Shown here one piece after another: positions 13,101 to 23,364 of a stretch of DNA of 64,000 nt (the first letter of the stretch is position 1; each line of letters starts with the position of its first letter). The notes below the pieces were generated by a model, which did no database searches, was not told where the DNA came from, and saw only the letters and a program-made list of their open reading frames with translations. The stretch covers positions 13,137,501 to 13,201,500 of the forward strand of contig OX621242.1 of NCBI GenBank assembly GCA_951640165.1. The letters are read 5' to 3'. Position numbers and translations under genes: made by a program. Source of the stretch: Pseudoips prasinana. Taxonomy: Eukaryota > Arthropoda > Insecta > Lepidoptera > Nolidae.

Positions 13101-16100
13101 TCACAGTATCGAATATACCAATCACTTTCCATATATTATTACACTTCCTATAACTTTTTGTAACTTTGAAGTACCTATATATGAGTACATGTAGTTTACT
13201 ACTAAGTCTTCACCCAACTTGTTGTAAGGCTATAAAAAAGTACAAGGCAGAACCATTTCTGGTATGTAGGTTCAAAAATGTACTTACTTAAAACAATACG
13301 TTGGCTGTATTCACTTTTAAAAGATAATATGTAATTCCTTACAAAATGTTTGCTCATGTACACGCTGATTGCACCGAGCTGAGCACAAGAGCTGTATAAG
13401 AACGCGCCCGATCAGAATGGCAGTTTATACATAATAAATACCATAAATGCATATCTACAAATAAAAATGGTGGGGAAACTAAAAGAACTCAATTCATCCA
13501 TGAAAACAAACAACTTGTAAACTTTAATCCACAATAAGTGAAAGATAATCTACACTATAATTACAGAATGGTGACGGTCAACTGAAGCAATTTAAATGTA
13601 CAGTTAATTCTTCTTTGATGTAATATGTCTATTGGCACTCACGTCTGACTTACCCGGCAGAATATGTGAGTGCACTTACGACAAACGGCATTTTGTTCTC
13701 TCTCTTACTGTAATAATCAAAACGAGGCTACTGTAAAACGTGATACATAGCAGAAAATTAGCTTGAAGATAAGAAAAATACAATCATTTTATTTAAGAAA
13801 CAATACGTTTTAATTTATTTTGCTCCATATAAAGATCTTCTTTAACTACACTTCTCTTCTAACGATAAATTTTGATGTTTCACACGACTTGTAAGGCATC
13901 CCGTGACGGCTACAAAAATATGTATGTAACCGTCACGTAGGCACTATTGCCAACTGATATATATGTATAATAAATAAATTCCTTGGGACAACTAACAGAC
14001 TTCCGTCTTTTCCCAAACTAGACTGCACAACCAGATAACTGATAACCATTCTTATATAATATATAAGTACCTTCTGGACGAACAGGCCAGTCACAACTAT
14101 AAAATATCCTACAAGTTGTTCAGTTTAATGGGTGGTTTGAACTCCTTAATCATCTGGCCTTTTATTGATAGCCCGTGTGTGTGCCCAGCATTTCAGATTA
14201 AGTCTGTAGTCTATTCTATGCTTACTATTTTGAAGTGTTGGAGTTGTAAGCAATTGTTGTCTGTTTTAGCTGCGTCAATATTCGCTTGCGGAATTAGTTG
14301 CCATGAACGACGTGTAGGCGTTTCCAAGTCCGTACACCCGGACTTTGATACGGGAGTTGTAAGTCAGGTCATAGTATCTATGTTTGGACCAACTTTCCAT
14401 TAACAGATCTCGACACTGAAGGGCAACCTTAGTCTAGTCGCAGCACTTCATTTAGTAGGCTTTGCAATATCTATTGTATGTAGGTAGGTATACAGCTCTA
14501 AACACATACCTACTTCCGTAAAACATGGTTGAGGCTAAGAACTGAATTGCATTTTTTTTTTAATTTAGTAACCTTTAGTGGCGGTAATTAGTATAAATGG
14601 AGTTGGGCAATGAACCTACGACCAAACAGAAATGTTTAAATTTCATTGAAGCGGTAGTTCCCCTGAAAAGATCAACAATTATAAATACTGTGGACTGCCT
14701 CCTTGGAATTCAGCAATCATAGGAACATAGTAGTGAAGTTATGAATTGCCCTTGGATAGGGCAACCATTCCATGAAGACCGAAACCCTTTTTAGCCATGG
14801 CACAAAGGTTTATGGTCTCTTAAACTATAATAATTTCATGGCTACGTAAAAATTAAGTGTACCTACAATAGTACCATAATTAAAGTTATACAGGATTTAT
14901 GCCAATAGATAACTTAAATGAAGAACTACTAAATGAATGGCAATGTAGTTGGAATACCTCAACCACGGGTCGCCATCTGCACCAGTTCTTTCGCCGCCGC
15001 CGCCATTCATATAATCATAGACCATTGTATTGCACAATTTCTTACCGGACACGGCAATTTTAAAAGTAAATTGTTTAGTTTCAAATTAGTATCTTCAACA
15101 ATCTGTCTCTGCTCAACTTCCTGTAACGAATATGAACAAACCGCTCACTTTGGGAGTATGATCTCTGGCTAAATGAGCGTGATATTATGTTAAAAAGCTA
15201 CCAACCAATATCTGGAGTAGTTTATTATACGGACCTTGTAGCAACAAGGAACAACTTCCGTACGTTTTACGTTCTGACTTATCTAGTTGCAATTATCTCG
15301 TTTTATGAGGCTATAGCCTCGTTATATCATTCTGTATCCCGCTTTGGTCTGGAGGGAAGTGGAACTATTCATCTTCTTACCTCCTTGTTTCTTTCTGATT
15401 AAATTCGTTGCGGGATCCAAGACAGTTAAAGCGATTCCCCGGGTCATGCCTAAGCCTCACCGCTCAGTGTCAATTCATTGAGTGCCACTGTTGATCCTGG
15501 CTTATAAGCGTTGCAGTGGTGGGTAAGAGGGAGGGACTAGTCCCGATAAAAAATATACAGGATTTAGACATATCTTACTAACCCTATTGGGTACTTAACT
15601 AGCTACAACTTCTAATTGCCATTCTGTTAAGAGTTGCTTAATACTTTCGTCCGTAGGCGGCCGTTCGTTGTCTATCCTACTCTAATGCATCCAATAACGA
15701 CAGCACCGAAAACTTCAGATAAATATACCTAGTGAAAAACATCAGTCTAAAATTGTTTGAAAATAAACAATGGCACGATGTATTGTGTTTAAGGTTGTAT
15801 GCTTGCTTATATCACCATGAATCATAATAATAGACTAAAATCATACGACGACATCCATCTACTATCGTTTCTGCGAGCTTGGCGTTATAGATGAGCTATG
15901 TGTATATTATAAACAACAAAGAAATAGGGAAAAAGAACCAACTAAATCCAAATCAAAATCGTTGCATTTCTTCCTGACCGAGTTTAAAAGGAGAGGGCAT
16001 TACGAAAACTGTAAAAATAATGAATTTCATGGCATTCATAACGTTTTAGGTAAACAATTGAAATAAAACTAACAGTTCTTAAAATGCCCTGTCCCTTTCA

Positions 16101-16393
16101 TATGTTGAGTTGATGTTATTTCAAAACCGGTCTATTATTTGTTGAGTTAGATAAAATGTATGAAGTAGATTAATTGATAAATGACATTGTCCTCGTCATT
16201 CAGTGTGTATAGTACAGCCCAATAGTAATATTTCTGTACATAACAATATACTCAATTTTGCACTTAATTTCAGGTACCTAAAGACTATTCTACCTTCTTC
16301 GCGCAGCATGCCCTAAACAACAACTATCCAGGCTACCGCGCGCCACCCGGCACGCAGCACTACGATGACAACTCCGGCCGATCATCATACTAA
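7130..16393 (+). CDS. Proline/glutamine-rich protein, last five exons (possibly Zasp-like)
   Basis: Exons 7130-7191, 8891-9241, 9665-9884, 12054-12172 and 16274-16393 join in compatible phases (1/0, 0/0, 0/1, 1/0, 0/stop) into 290 residues ending at TAA. The N-terminus is outside the window or unrecognised upstream. The middle is low complexity, rich in Pro, Gln, Tyr and Ser. It is flanked by two tryptophan motifs, VVWPPVPE and DQKWPPQAV, and followed by AAENEARRQLARGPACRPRK and the C-terminus YPGYRAPPGTQHY. This architecture reminds me of insect Z-disc proteins of the Zasp/PDZ-LIM group, but no PDZ or LIM domain is visible, so the name is a guess. It converges with HERC4. Confidence 0.75.
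7500..8781 (+). mobile_element. Complete mariner transposon
   Basis: 1282 bp flanked by TA on both sides (7498-7499, 8782-8783). Terminal inverted repeats of about 26 bp, starting GGTCTTTACCTATG, match perfectly. It contains one full transposase frame and sits inside the hAT element at 7350-8835. Confidence 0.95.
7687..8706 (+). CDS. Mariner transposase, intact
   Basis: Cut-and-paste DNA transposase acting at TA targets. The 339-residue frame begins MDTLKIRVIM; an in-frame ATG at 7648 would add 13 residues, but 7687 fits the usual 340-350 length. N-terminal helix-turn-helix region (about 1-110) with WFARFRSGNLDLKNEPRGRP, then the WVPHEL motif near 129. The catalytic triad is visible as TCDEKWILFDN, HDNARPH and YSPDLAPTDYYFF, with 34 residues between the last two aspartates (D,D34D). 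No stop or frameshift. Intact frame and matching ends suggest recent arrival and possible activity, but sequence alone cannot show that. Confidence 0.95.
   Translation: MDTLKIRVIMEYEYRRGSNAAQAARNINDVYGANTTNQRTTCYWFARFRSGNLDLKNEPRGRPKTLVDNDELKAVVEADDTQSTAELAAAFDVSVKTILVHLRQIGKVKKLDKWVPHELNDRQREVRVETCLALLNRHTNEGILNRIVTCDEKWILFDNRKRSASWLDPGSAPKQCPKRKLTPRKVMVTVWWSSAGVIHHSFLPNGVSITADVYCEELSTMMEKLAHLQPALVNRSSPLLLHDNARPHTAQQTVSKLQELGLEALRHPPYSPDLAPTDYYFFQNLDNFLAGKKFNTREAVQNAFEEFVASRPADFFKKGIHKLPLRWQRCIDCMGDYFD
8891..9241 (+). CDS. P/Q-rich gene, large low-complexity exon
   Basis: 117 codons, phase 0 on both sides, from QESPAHYNNAQ to PVPAPLSPQ. It is full of QPQYQ and PQQQ repeats. Acceptor CTCCCAACAG, donor GTATCA. 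A hAT element ends only 55 bp before the acceptor. The opposite-strand open frame here is a shadow. Confidence 0.8.
9665..9884 (+). CDS. P/Q-rich gene, second low-complexity exon
   Basis: From PQGGQPKYPSQQQQ to FSSQPATASFQ plus one base. Acceptor TGTTGATGTAG, donor GTACTC. The 98-codon open frame on the minus strand across it is an alanine/threonine-rich shadow of the CAG-rich sequence. Confidence 0.8.
9885..12053. other. Intron of the P/Q-rich gene
   Basis: Non-coding, AT-rich. It holds a 12-bp-stem hairpin (11546-11574, TACCTACGTAAT arms). Minus-strand frames such as 11312-11623 lack support. Confidence 0.5.
12054..12172 (+). CDS. P/Q-rich gene, WPP and charged-helix exon
   Basis: Completes a Gly codon, then encodes GVNMRGDQKWPPQAV and a charged stretch ending GPACRPRK. 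Acceptor GTGGACGCAG. The donor is the weak GTTCGA; reading past it would end the protein 13 residues later, so this may be a regulated site. Confidence 0.7.
12173..16273. other. Last intron of the P/Q-rich gene
   Basis: Non-coding. Contains a hairpin at 13902-13936 (CGTGACGG arms) and a dispersed repeat at 15386-15555. The small + strand frames at 14116-14403 and 14933-15402 have no splice or family support. Confidence 0.5.
15386..15555 (+). repeat. Dispersed repeat, copy 1
   Basis: Shares TTCTTTCTGATT, AAATTCGTTGCGGGATCCAA-like and AGTGGTGGGTAAGAGGGAGG-like blocks with 32524-32665 in HERC4 intron 9. Family not recognised. Confidence 0.6.
16274..16393 (+). CDS. P/Q-rich gene, terminal exon
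   Basis: 39 residues and TAA, beginning VPKDYSTFFAQHALNNNYP and ending NSGRSSY. Acceptor TTAATTTCAG after a 4.1-kb intron. High codon quality against AT-rich flanks supports it as real coding sequence. Confidence 0.75.
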   Translation, partial: VPKDYSTFFAQHALNNNYPGYRAPPGTQHYDDNSGRSSY

Positions 16394-18610
16394 ACTAGAT
16401 CTTAGTATTTACTAATAAACCTTAGAAAACAAATATTCATACACCATGAAAAATCATGTCTCGATCACTGAATATTTATCATAGATAATTCATCAGTCTC
16501 AATTATTTTTGTTGACATTACTAATGTAAGCGTGTCTGTCTGCGTATCAATTGAATTGGGGGCAAAACATCGGTAGCGTCAACAAAAATAACAATCTCAT
16601 CAAATTGAATATCAAACTAAATTGGTTCGGTAAAGAAGTCGCCGCGCGCCGGGACTTCAACGTAGTACTTGTATAGACTTTAGGTATTAAAGTCTTGAGG
16701 CATGTACGGATCTGATTGAAATCAGTACTTATTGTAGTTTTAATTTATTTTTAACCATTAATTAGATTTTAAGTAAATATTAAACATTAAAAATAACACT
16801 CTCATAATCATTGATCATTCAGAATAATAATAAACCATTTTCTTATGATACTCACTGTTTTCGATGTAATGTGCGGCTTTATACATTGCGAATATATTCG
16901 AATATTGCTTATTAATATTTAAAGTGTAAATAATGCTCAAATGCTAAACATTCTTTGGAATATTCACTTGCAAGTCAGGATAAAATGTACTGCTTCTTTC
17001 ATGTACAATAATAATATTATAACAGGGTTAAAGTGTTAGGAATATTATTGATTAAAAATTGATATGTTATAAATTCAACGCTTCCGCCAAACATTAACAA
17101 TTGGCTAAGCTTATTGTCCTAGTCATGAAGAGATTATACGAATATTTTGTATATAAAATGTCAAATGGCCTATTGATTTGGTATTTCACTATGTAATTAT
17201 ATTTTAAATTAAATAAATTATATAAAATGCCCGACAGTCTTTCATTTGTGTTGACAGTTATTTTAGGATCTTCTGCAAGTATTTTATGCAAATTTACATG
17301 CGTATCCGTGCATCGGAACACACTTTAAGCTATAGGTCCTAGTTATAATAGATTCCATTCTAATAGATCGCAAACATGGTTTAACAAAATCTAAAATTAA
17401 GCTTAATTATCTACTCTTCAATAGAATTAGAAATGAAAATTCGATTTAAGTGCATAATTATTACAAAAAATAATATTATAGTTATATAGTAGATAATGAA
17501 GTTATTCAATAAAATAAATAATATATAAACTACAATCTTAGAAATTTAGCAATATATACCTAAGCTCTTTTTACACTCACAATCGCATAAAAACATAAGA
17601 AAATAAAACCCATGTAGGTACGAAAATATTATATTAATCATAGATTACATACATCGTGTACAAACCACGCCAAGTACCTAGGCTGAGGTGCACTCATAAA
17701 TGCTTTAAAACAATAACAGCGATCTAGCCAAGCTACATACAAGTATGGTATCAATATGTACAATTTATAACAAAACAAGAGTAAAAATTACAAAAAACCA
17801 TTTTGTAGTCGCCGAATATAGCAATGGAATATTATAATATCACAGAAGTAGCCAGTTTATTTACAAATTATTATGGCTACGTCTTTAAAACCGCCCCGGC
17901 TACAGGCAACAACTTGCATGAATTTACTTTCACGGTGAGTTCAGATTTATCAAGAAGTTAATACTTCACCAGAGGAAAAACTATAGTCATAAGAAAGCAC
18001 ACACAAAACGTGCGTGCATGTACACACGTTTTGTGTATGTATGATTTTTAAGAATACCGTTTTCCCTTACTCTGCCTGTAAGTGCATTTTGTGTCAGTGG
18101 ACCGGTCGTCGGTAAGATGAAGTAACATTCTTACGTGCGTCCAGGCAAGATGGAGCGTGGAGCCGAAGCTTAACGCAACTGATAGATAGGGTTGCTATTG
18201 TTCTCTACTTTTGAAAATATTTTTTCGTAAGGGCTATTATTTCTTTTGTCACCCGCCGCCAGTCTTAACACCTAATAAATTTATATTTAAAAAAGCCTAA
18301 CCCGTGTCAACTTCAAAAGCTTAAAAGTCCAACCCTATCTACCGATAACAAACATTCAGCAATAATTCAAATATTTTATTTGGTAATAAAAACTGAGCAT
18401 TGCTTACAATTAATTTCACACTCAAAATTAAAAATAATCGAGTTAATTAATATTATTGATAAAAAAAGTTTACAGAATTATATTATAAACGTAAATGCAG
18501 ATTGTCTTCACGGATTATTATGTAACACTTCTAAAGTAAATTCAATAAGATAAAGTGATTTATATTTTTATAAATAGCAACGCTACATTATAATCGATAC
18601 ATATTAGAAG
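16394..18610. other. Non-coding stretch after the P/Q-rich gene
   Basis: Probable 3' UTR then intergenic. It has a 14-bp inverted pair TTATTTTTGTTGAC (16501-16590, arms 62 bp apart) and a hairpin near 18001-18037 with ACACAAAACGTG arms. No exon is supported. Confidence 0.45.
16414..16419 (+). promoter_or_regulatory. Candidate polyadenylation signal of the P/Q-rich gene
   Basis: AATAAA 21 bp past the stop codon. More copies occur further down (for example near 16825), so the true 3' end may be distal. Confidence 0.35.
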
Positions 18611-18934
18611 GCACCGAATGAGTATCTTCATCACGCAAAACAGTCAAAGTATCAATCGATGCTTAGGCTAGAATCGCAGCCTAAACATCGATTGATACTT
18701 TTACTGTTCATACTGTTTGTACATTCGGTGGAAGCTAATACGAGTTTAAGGCTGCTCCACTGAAGCGGAGCGGAGACGAGCTGTGCCACCTTCACCAATC
18801 ACATGGCTCGTAATTCACATTTCTTCTCCACTGATTTGGATTTCAAGCCATGTGATTGGTGAATCGCGGCACAGCTCGTCTCCGCTCCGCTTAAGCGGAG
18901 CAGCCTTATACTCGTATTAGCTTTCACCAAATGT
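18611..18934. mobile_element. Two adjacent hairpin MITEs sharing end motifs
   Basis: Hairpin A (18612-18730) has a 22-bp core stem at 18648-18669 and 18678-18699. Hairpin B (18722-18933) has arms of about 85 bp around a 37-bp loop, including AGCGGAGCGGAGACGAGCTG and its complement. Their ends share CACCGAATG, CATTCGGTG and CACCAAATG, so they look like members of one family arranged end to end. Confidence 0.8.
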
Positions 18935-19869
18935 ACGGGTGGGATGATCCACGTACAGTCAGCATCATTAACATGTATACAGTTCTTGAAATATAATCAT
19001 CCTCAATTTCTTTGGGATATACACAACATGGAAAGTCTAGGCCGACATGATATCACAAAAACTAATATATATATACGAAACAATGTTATGAAAGGAGATC
19101 ATTTTATCGCAACGATGCTGACCGAACTCTATAATCTACCCCAGTTATCAAGTTATCTATTATTGGCGCTCACAAACAGGCAGACAGATGCGGCAGGCAA
19201 CATTATGTATATCGCAAATAAACCTAATAATAAAATAATCTATCAGTCAACAATGTCTTTCAACTAACATTGATTTTGTTGGAACCGTATGGATTTATTT
19301 TGGTACTTTTGAGAGACGTGTCATGAGAGAATTGTCATTAAAATACTAAACTAAATAAAAACAAGAAGTTTAGTGCAATTAATTCTGCACTAGATATAGA
19401 TAACAAAAGCAATTTTACAATAGTAATATAAGGCTCGCCAAAAATATCGGACACACTGCAGGGAGGCCAGGTAAAAATTAAATGTTTATCTCGTCATGTA
19501 TATTTTTTACCTTGTTGCGTTATACAAATACATATAAACACGTCAAACTAACCTATTATTAAAATTAAAAGGGCCCAGTAAGATCACTTATGGCAGCCTT
19601 AATTCGGAACATAAATATTTTCCCTTTGAATACAACACATATTACAATACATATATTGTTTACATAGACTGCGTATTATAAGTAGTAATTACTAATTTAC
19701 GCATGTAATTAATTTTTAGATTAAATGCACCTTATGCATTGTGAATAAACTGAGGTCCAAGAGGCCAATAAAGTATTGTAAATTATATGCATAAACGTTA
19801 TAGTCATTTATTTTCATACTTACTGTTGTATAAAACATCAAACACAGTACCGCTACCACGAGTACTTAC

Positions 19870-20075
19870 TCGATGAAACTTACCGTTTTTATGGTTCCGT
19901 AGGCAAATTGCAAAAAACGGAACCCTTATAGATTTGACATGTCTGTCTGTCTGTCTGCCCGTCCGTATGTCACAGCCACTTTTTACCGAAACTATAAGAA
20001 CTGTACTGTTAAAACTTGGTAAGTAGATGTATTTTGTGAACCGCATTAAGATTTTCACACATAAATAGAATAAAT
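19870..20075. repeat. Dispersed repeat with GGAACCCTTATAGAT motif
   Basis: Resembles a common lepidopteran repeat with the TCTGTCTGTCTGCCCGTCCG run and GTCACAGCCA. A related piece lies near 23610-23660. Boundaries unclear. Confidence 0.45.
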
Positions 20076-20214
20076 ACAATAATTTTGGGGTTACCCCATA
20101 TATAGAACTGAAATATTATTAAATAGTTTTTCAGTTACTTTCACATGATTAGAGGCTTATCACGTAAACACGATGAACAGAAATTGTTTTCATATATTAC
20201 GACAGTAATTATTA

Positions 20215-20360
20215 TTACGCACCGGAACGCACCGGAAGACTCAGCGTGGGCAGGCCCCCTACAAGGTGGACCGACGATCTTGCTAGGGTCGCGGGAGACC
20301 GCTGGATCCGGTCAGCACAGGCCCGGCTATTGTGGAGATCCTTGGGGGAGGCCTTAGTCG
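20215..20360 (+). mobile_element. RTE-type LINE 3' fragment
   Basis: Frame at 20246 reads [19 protein letters not shown] and LLWRSLGEAL, the C-terminal end typical of RTE-family polyproteins in moths and butterflies. It is the same family as the minus-strand piece at 31022-31230. Only the last 40 or so codons remain. Confidence 0.65.
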
Positions 20361-21832
20361 ACACTACATCATTGGATACACTATGCACTAACAAAGTCAT
20401 CTTTACTGTCGTCGTAATAAAGAAACTTTTAAGATCAAAGTGTAGGCACCGATGTAGCGACAACTGCACTTGTCGAATTCTTATGTAAAACATAAATAAG
20501 ATCAAGATTTTTTTTTCACACGATATTCTCACGATAGACTGAGTATTTAAGAGACATTAAAGAGACAATTTTACAACGGGCGAGCTGTATTACCGAAACC
20601 AAGGATCAGACCGCTCGCTCGCGAAGTTTGGATAGACTAGAAGCAGAAAAAAAAGTGAAAAAGAGTTAAGAATTAGTAAAGAAGTAAAATGTAAAGAGAC
20701 ACTTGGAAAACAAACTCTCCGAGGCCGGAGTATACGATTACATTAATATAAAAAATATTAATATCAGCACTCTAATCTATCACGAAAGTTACCAAGTGGG
20801 ATTTGAATGGGCGTTATTGAGTGTCATTAATAATTGGATAGATTCAAGCTCAGTTCGAAGATCAACTACTATATTATCTTTATACTATGGTATAACACAT
20901 GGTTGCGGGTAGTTCCATCAGATTGGAACCAAAATTGTCAACAGTAGCATGCAGTGCACTATGTCAAATGCTTTTACAAACTCGCACACAATAATAAATA
21001 GTACTAATTTGTGATATCAATTGGATTCTGAGTTCAACATAACGGATTAAACTTTAGGACTGTCATGTGTTTGTGACGGCAAAATTAAATCAAAATTAAA
21101 TCCTTACTAAATCTAAACTCCACCGTTAGGTAGAACGATATCGTCGAAAGTATAAAAGAGGAAGAAGTTGAGAAACAAATTATCAGGCGCGATTCACTCG
21201 GAAACCAAAATAACGGCCCAGACGCTGCATACTTCTAAAAAGGTAGGGAAAGAAGTCTTCGCTTATCTGTAGCTTGTAAACAGAGGTCGGGTAACAGTTG
21301 CGCAGGAGCACAGTTATTGTTCTTATACAGCTTATATCGTTTAAGTACTTCACTTCCTGAGCGACCGACTTCCGCTCGTTAGACTGGACCATGAATCCTA
21401 TATTCAGAGTTCTTTAACGTCTTTAATTTAAAAAAAAGTTAGTATAATAATACAGGATTACCTAACCTTTACCAGACCTGACTGCAGCGGATATGAGAAA
21501 AAGTAGAAAAACACTTTAATACAACCATCAATATTTTCTACATTAGAAGAAGAAAATTTCGCTCATTTTTTTATTTGTAGAATTATACGTAGTGAAGTCA
21601 TTAGACGATATAAACTACACGTTTAGATCCGTTACACGTGACAATAAGCAAAGGTATTTGTCATTCCCTTAAGGGTGCTCGAAGAGGCAAGTCTGCTAGA
21701 AAGAGGAGAGTTGGGTTATACTCATTCTTAGGTTAGCTAGGTTTATACAGCACTTAGGTGATTTTGCTAGTTGGTAATTTAAAATCGGTCAAATCGTAGA
21801 TCTGTTCTAGCCATGTATCGATATATAAAGGC
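20361..21832. other. Intergenic, nothing firm
   Basis: No recognisable coding, RNA or repeat feature. Small frames at 20703-20912 (+) and 21183-21392 (-) match nothing I know. Confidence 0.4.
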
Positions 21833-22356
21833 GGATCCAGATATTGTAATTTGCCCGATCCGATCACCGTATCCGTATCGCCGAGGCGTATCATGATCAC
21901 ATATGTGGACGGGTGATGATACGCGTGTCATGATAGGCAATCTCGATACGCCATTATAATACGGCCCGTCCCATGTCGTGTCGGTTTTTGTCCGATCCAC
22001 AAAGGTAATATATATACGGGTGTTGGTCAGTGTGGACGCGTTGATTATTCACTTGCGGTGTAGACTCGGTTGCGGTTGCACTTGCGCGTCATTTTTTATT
22101 CAGTCCTTGAAAATAACGTGAAGTAAAAACAATGAATTGGAACAATGAATATGAATTGAACAATGGAACCAACGGCGACGACATGTTTAATCGAGAGCTG
22201 ACACAGAACTGGGCAATGTGATACGCGATCATGACTATTGTGAAGATACGGATACGGAGCAAATCGAGGCGTTCACAACTTGACACGGGACTTGATACGA
22301 GATACGCTGATACGGATACGGTGATCGGATCGGGCAAATGACACATATCTGGACCC
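21833..22356. mobile_element. 524-bp element with long terminal inverted repeats and CGTATC-rich interior
   Basis: Ends carry inverted repeats of about 45 bp including TTTGCCCGATCCGATCACCG. The interior has about a dozen copies of GATACG or its complement CGTATC. No transposase is visible and I found no convincing target duplication. A non-autonomous DNA transposon of unknown superfamily. Confidence 0.8.
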
Positions 22357-22997
22357 GACTTAAGATACATTAGATTGTTAGACATGCTATTGAAATTTGG
22401 CGGGAAAAAGTGAAAAAAAGCGAAAAGCGCTATCCTTTGGAAAATGCGAAAATATGCAATTTTGAAATCAATTTACTAAATAAATAATGGATCGTACCAA
22501 CATAAAATTTATAATATTAGTTTAACATTCGACATGTCTTAAGAAAAACGATCGAAACCAACAATTTAAATAAAGTAGATAAATAAAAAGACTGAAAATA
22601 GCAATAGAACTGTTGGAAATTTTATTTTTAAGTATTAATATAATTTAAAACTTTACCCTGTTTTACAAGCGGATGGTGATAGTTCGCCCGTTCGCTCTAT
22701 TTTGATCCACACACTCGTTACTACGGACCGGAATTACGTCATACGATAAAATTTACCCTAGTGATGATAAAGATGCGTCTGAGAATTAGTTTCTAAACCA
22801 TAATCTGTAATCATGAATCAATATTAACATTCATTTAGTACCAACCGGCAGCATAATTTTGCTACTATTTCTGAATACATGGTGTTTTACATATGGACTG
22901 ACAATTATTTTAAGGTACAGAAGCTTTAATATACTATGTTTCATACATCGATCCTATATCGTTAACGTCACTAGAAATAAGGTTATTCAATGTACCA

Positions 22998-23003
22998 TTT
23001 ATT
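22998..23003 (-). promoter_or_regulatory. Candidate HERC4 polyadenylation signal
   Basis: AATAAA on the minus strand about 210 bp after the HERC4 stop codon. Position is plausible, but the region is AT-rich, so this is weak evidence. Confidence 0.3.
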
Positions 23004-23211
23004 TTTCATGTTATTTTCATTTTAACACTCAATTGCCCAAATAAAAACATTAAAAATCAAGATGTTATAATGTATTCCACCACAACTCAAGACCTTATAT
23101 AATGTCATTGATCCATGTGCAAAACACTAGGGTGCTATACTTAAACTGATCCATAAATTTACAGGTTTAGCTCAAAGCTATCGAGATTTCAAATTGCGAC
23201 AGTGTACTAAA

Positions 23212-23364
23212 TCAAACGAGCGAGAATCCCTGTGTTTGTTGTATGGCTTGGAGCAGGTGATACTTGAGTCGTTCTTTAGTCTTATACCGCGGAAGATCCA
23301 GCAGATTGAAACACGTGTGGGCTACGGGGAAGTATCGGTCGTCAGCCACTGCTGCGATTCTTAT
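23212..23364 (-). CDS. HERC4: HERC4 exon 19 (catalytic cysteine and C-terminus)
   Basis: Residues 992-1041 and a TGA stop. It contains [20 protein letters not shown] with catalytic Cys1009 (codon at 23311-23313), and ends GFSLV, which keeps the phenylalanine at -4 that HECT ligases need. The acceptor TTTTGTTTTAG is shared with a duplicated copy 95 bp upstream in transcription order. Confidence 0.95.
   Translation of the reverse strand: MRIAAVADDRYFPVAHTCFNLLDLPRYKTKERLKYHLLQAIQQTQGFSLV

Noticed and set aside
14116..15402. Three + strand frames of 71-95 codons with cysteines and hydrophobic runs
   Set aside because: They lie in a large intron whose flanking exons join cleanly, have no splice sites that would include them, and resemble nothing known.
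17874..17937. Possible first exon starting ATGGCTACG and followed by a GTGAGT donor
   Set aside because: No matching downstream exon or family; about 20 codons is too little evidence.
18944..19267. 107-codon + strand frame
   Set aside because: AT-rich codon use and no recognisable motif; likely chance.
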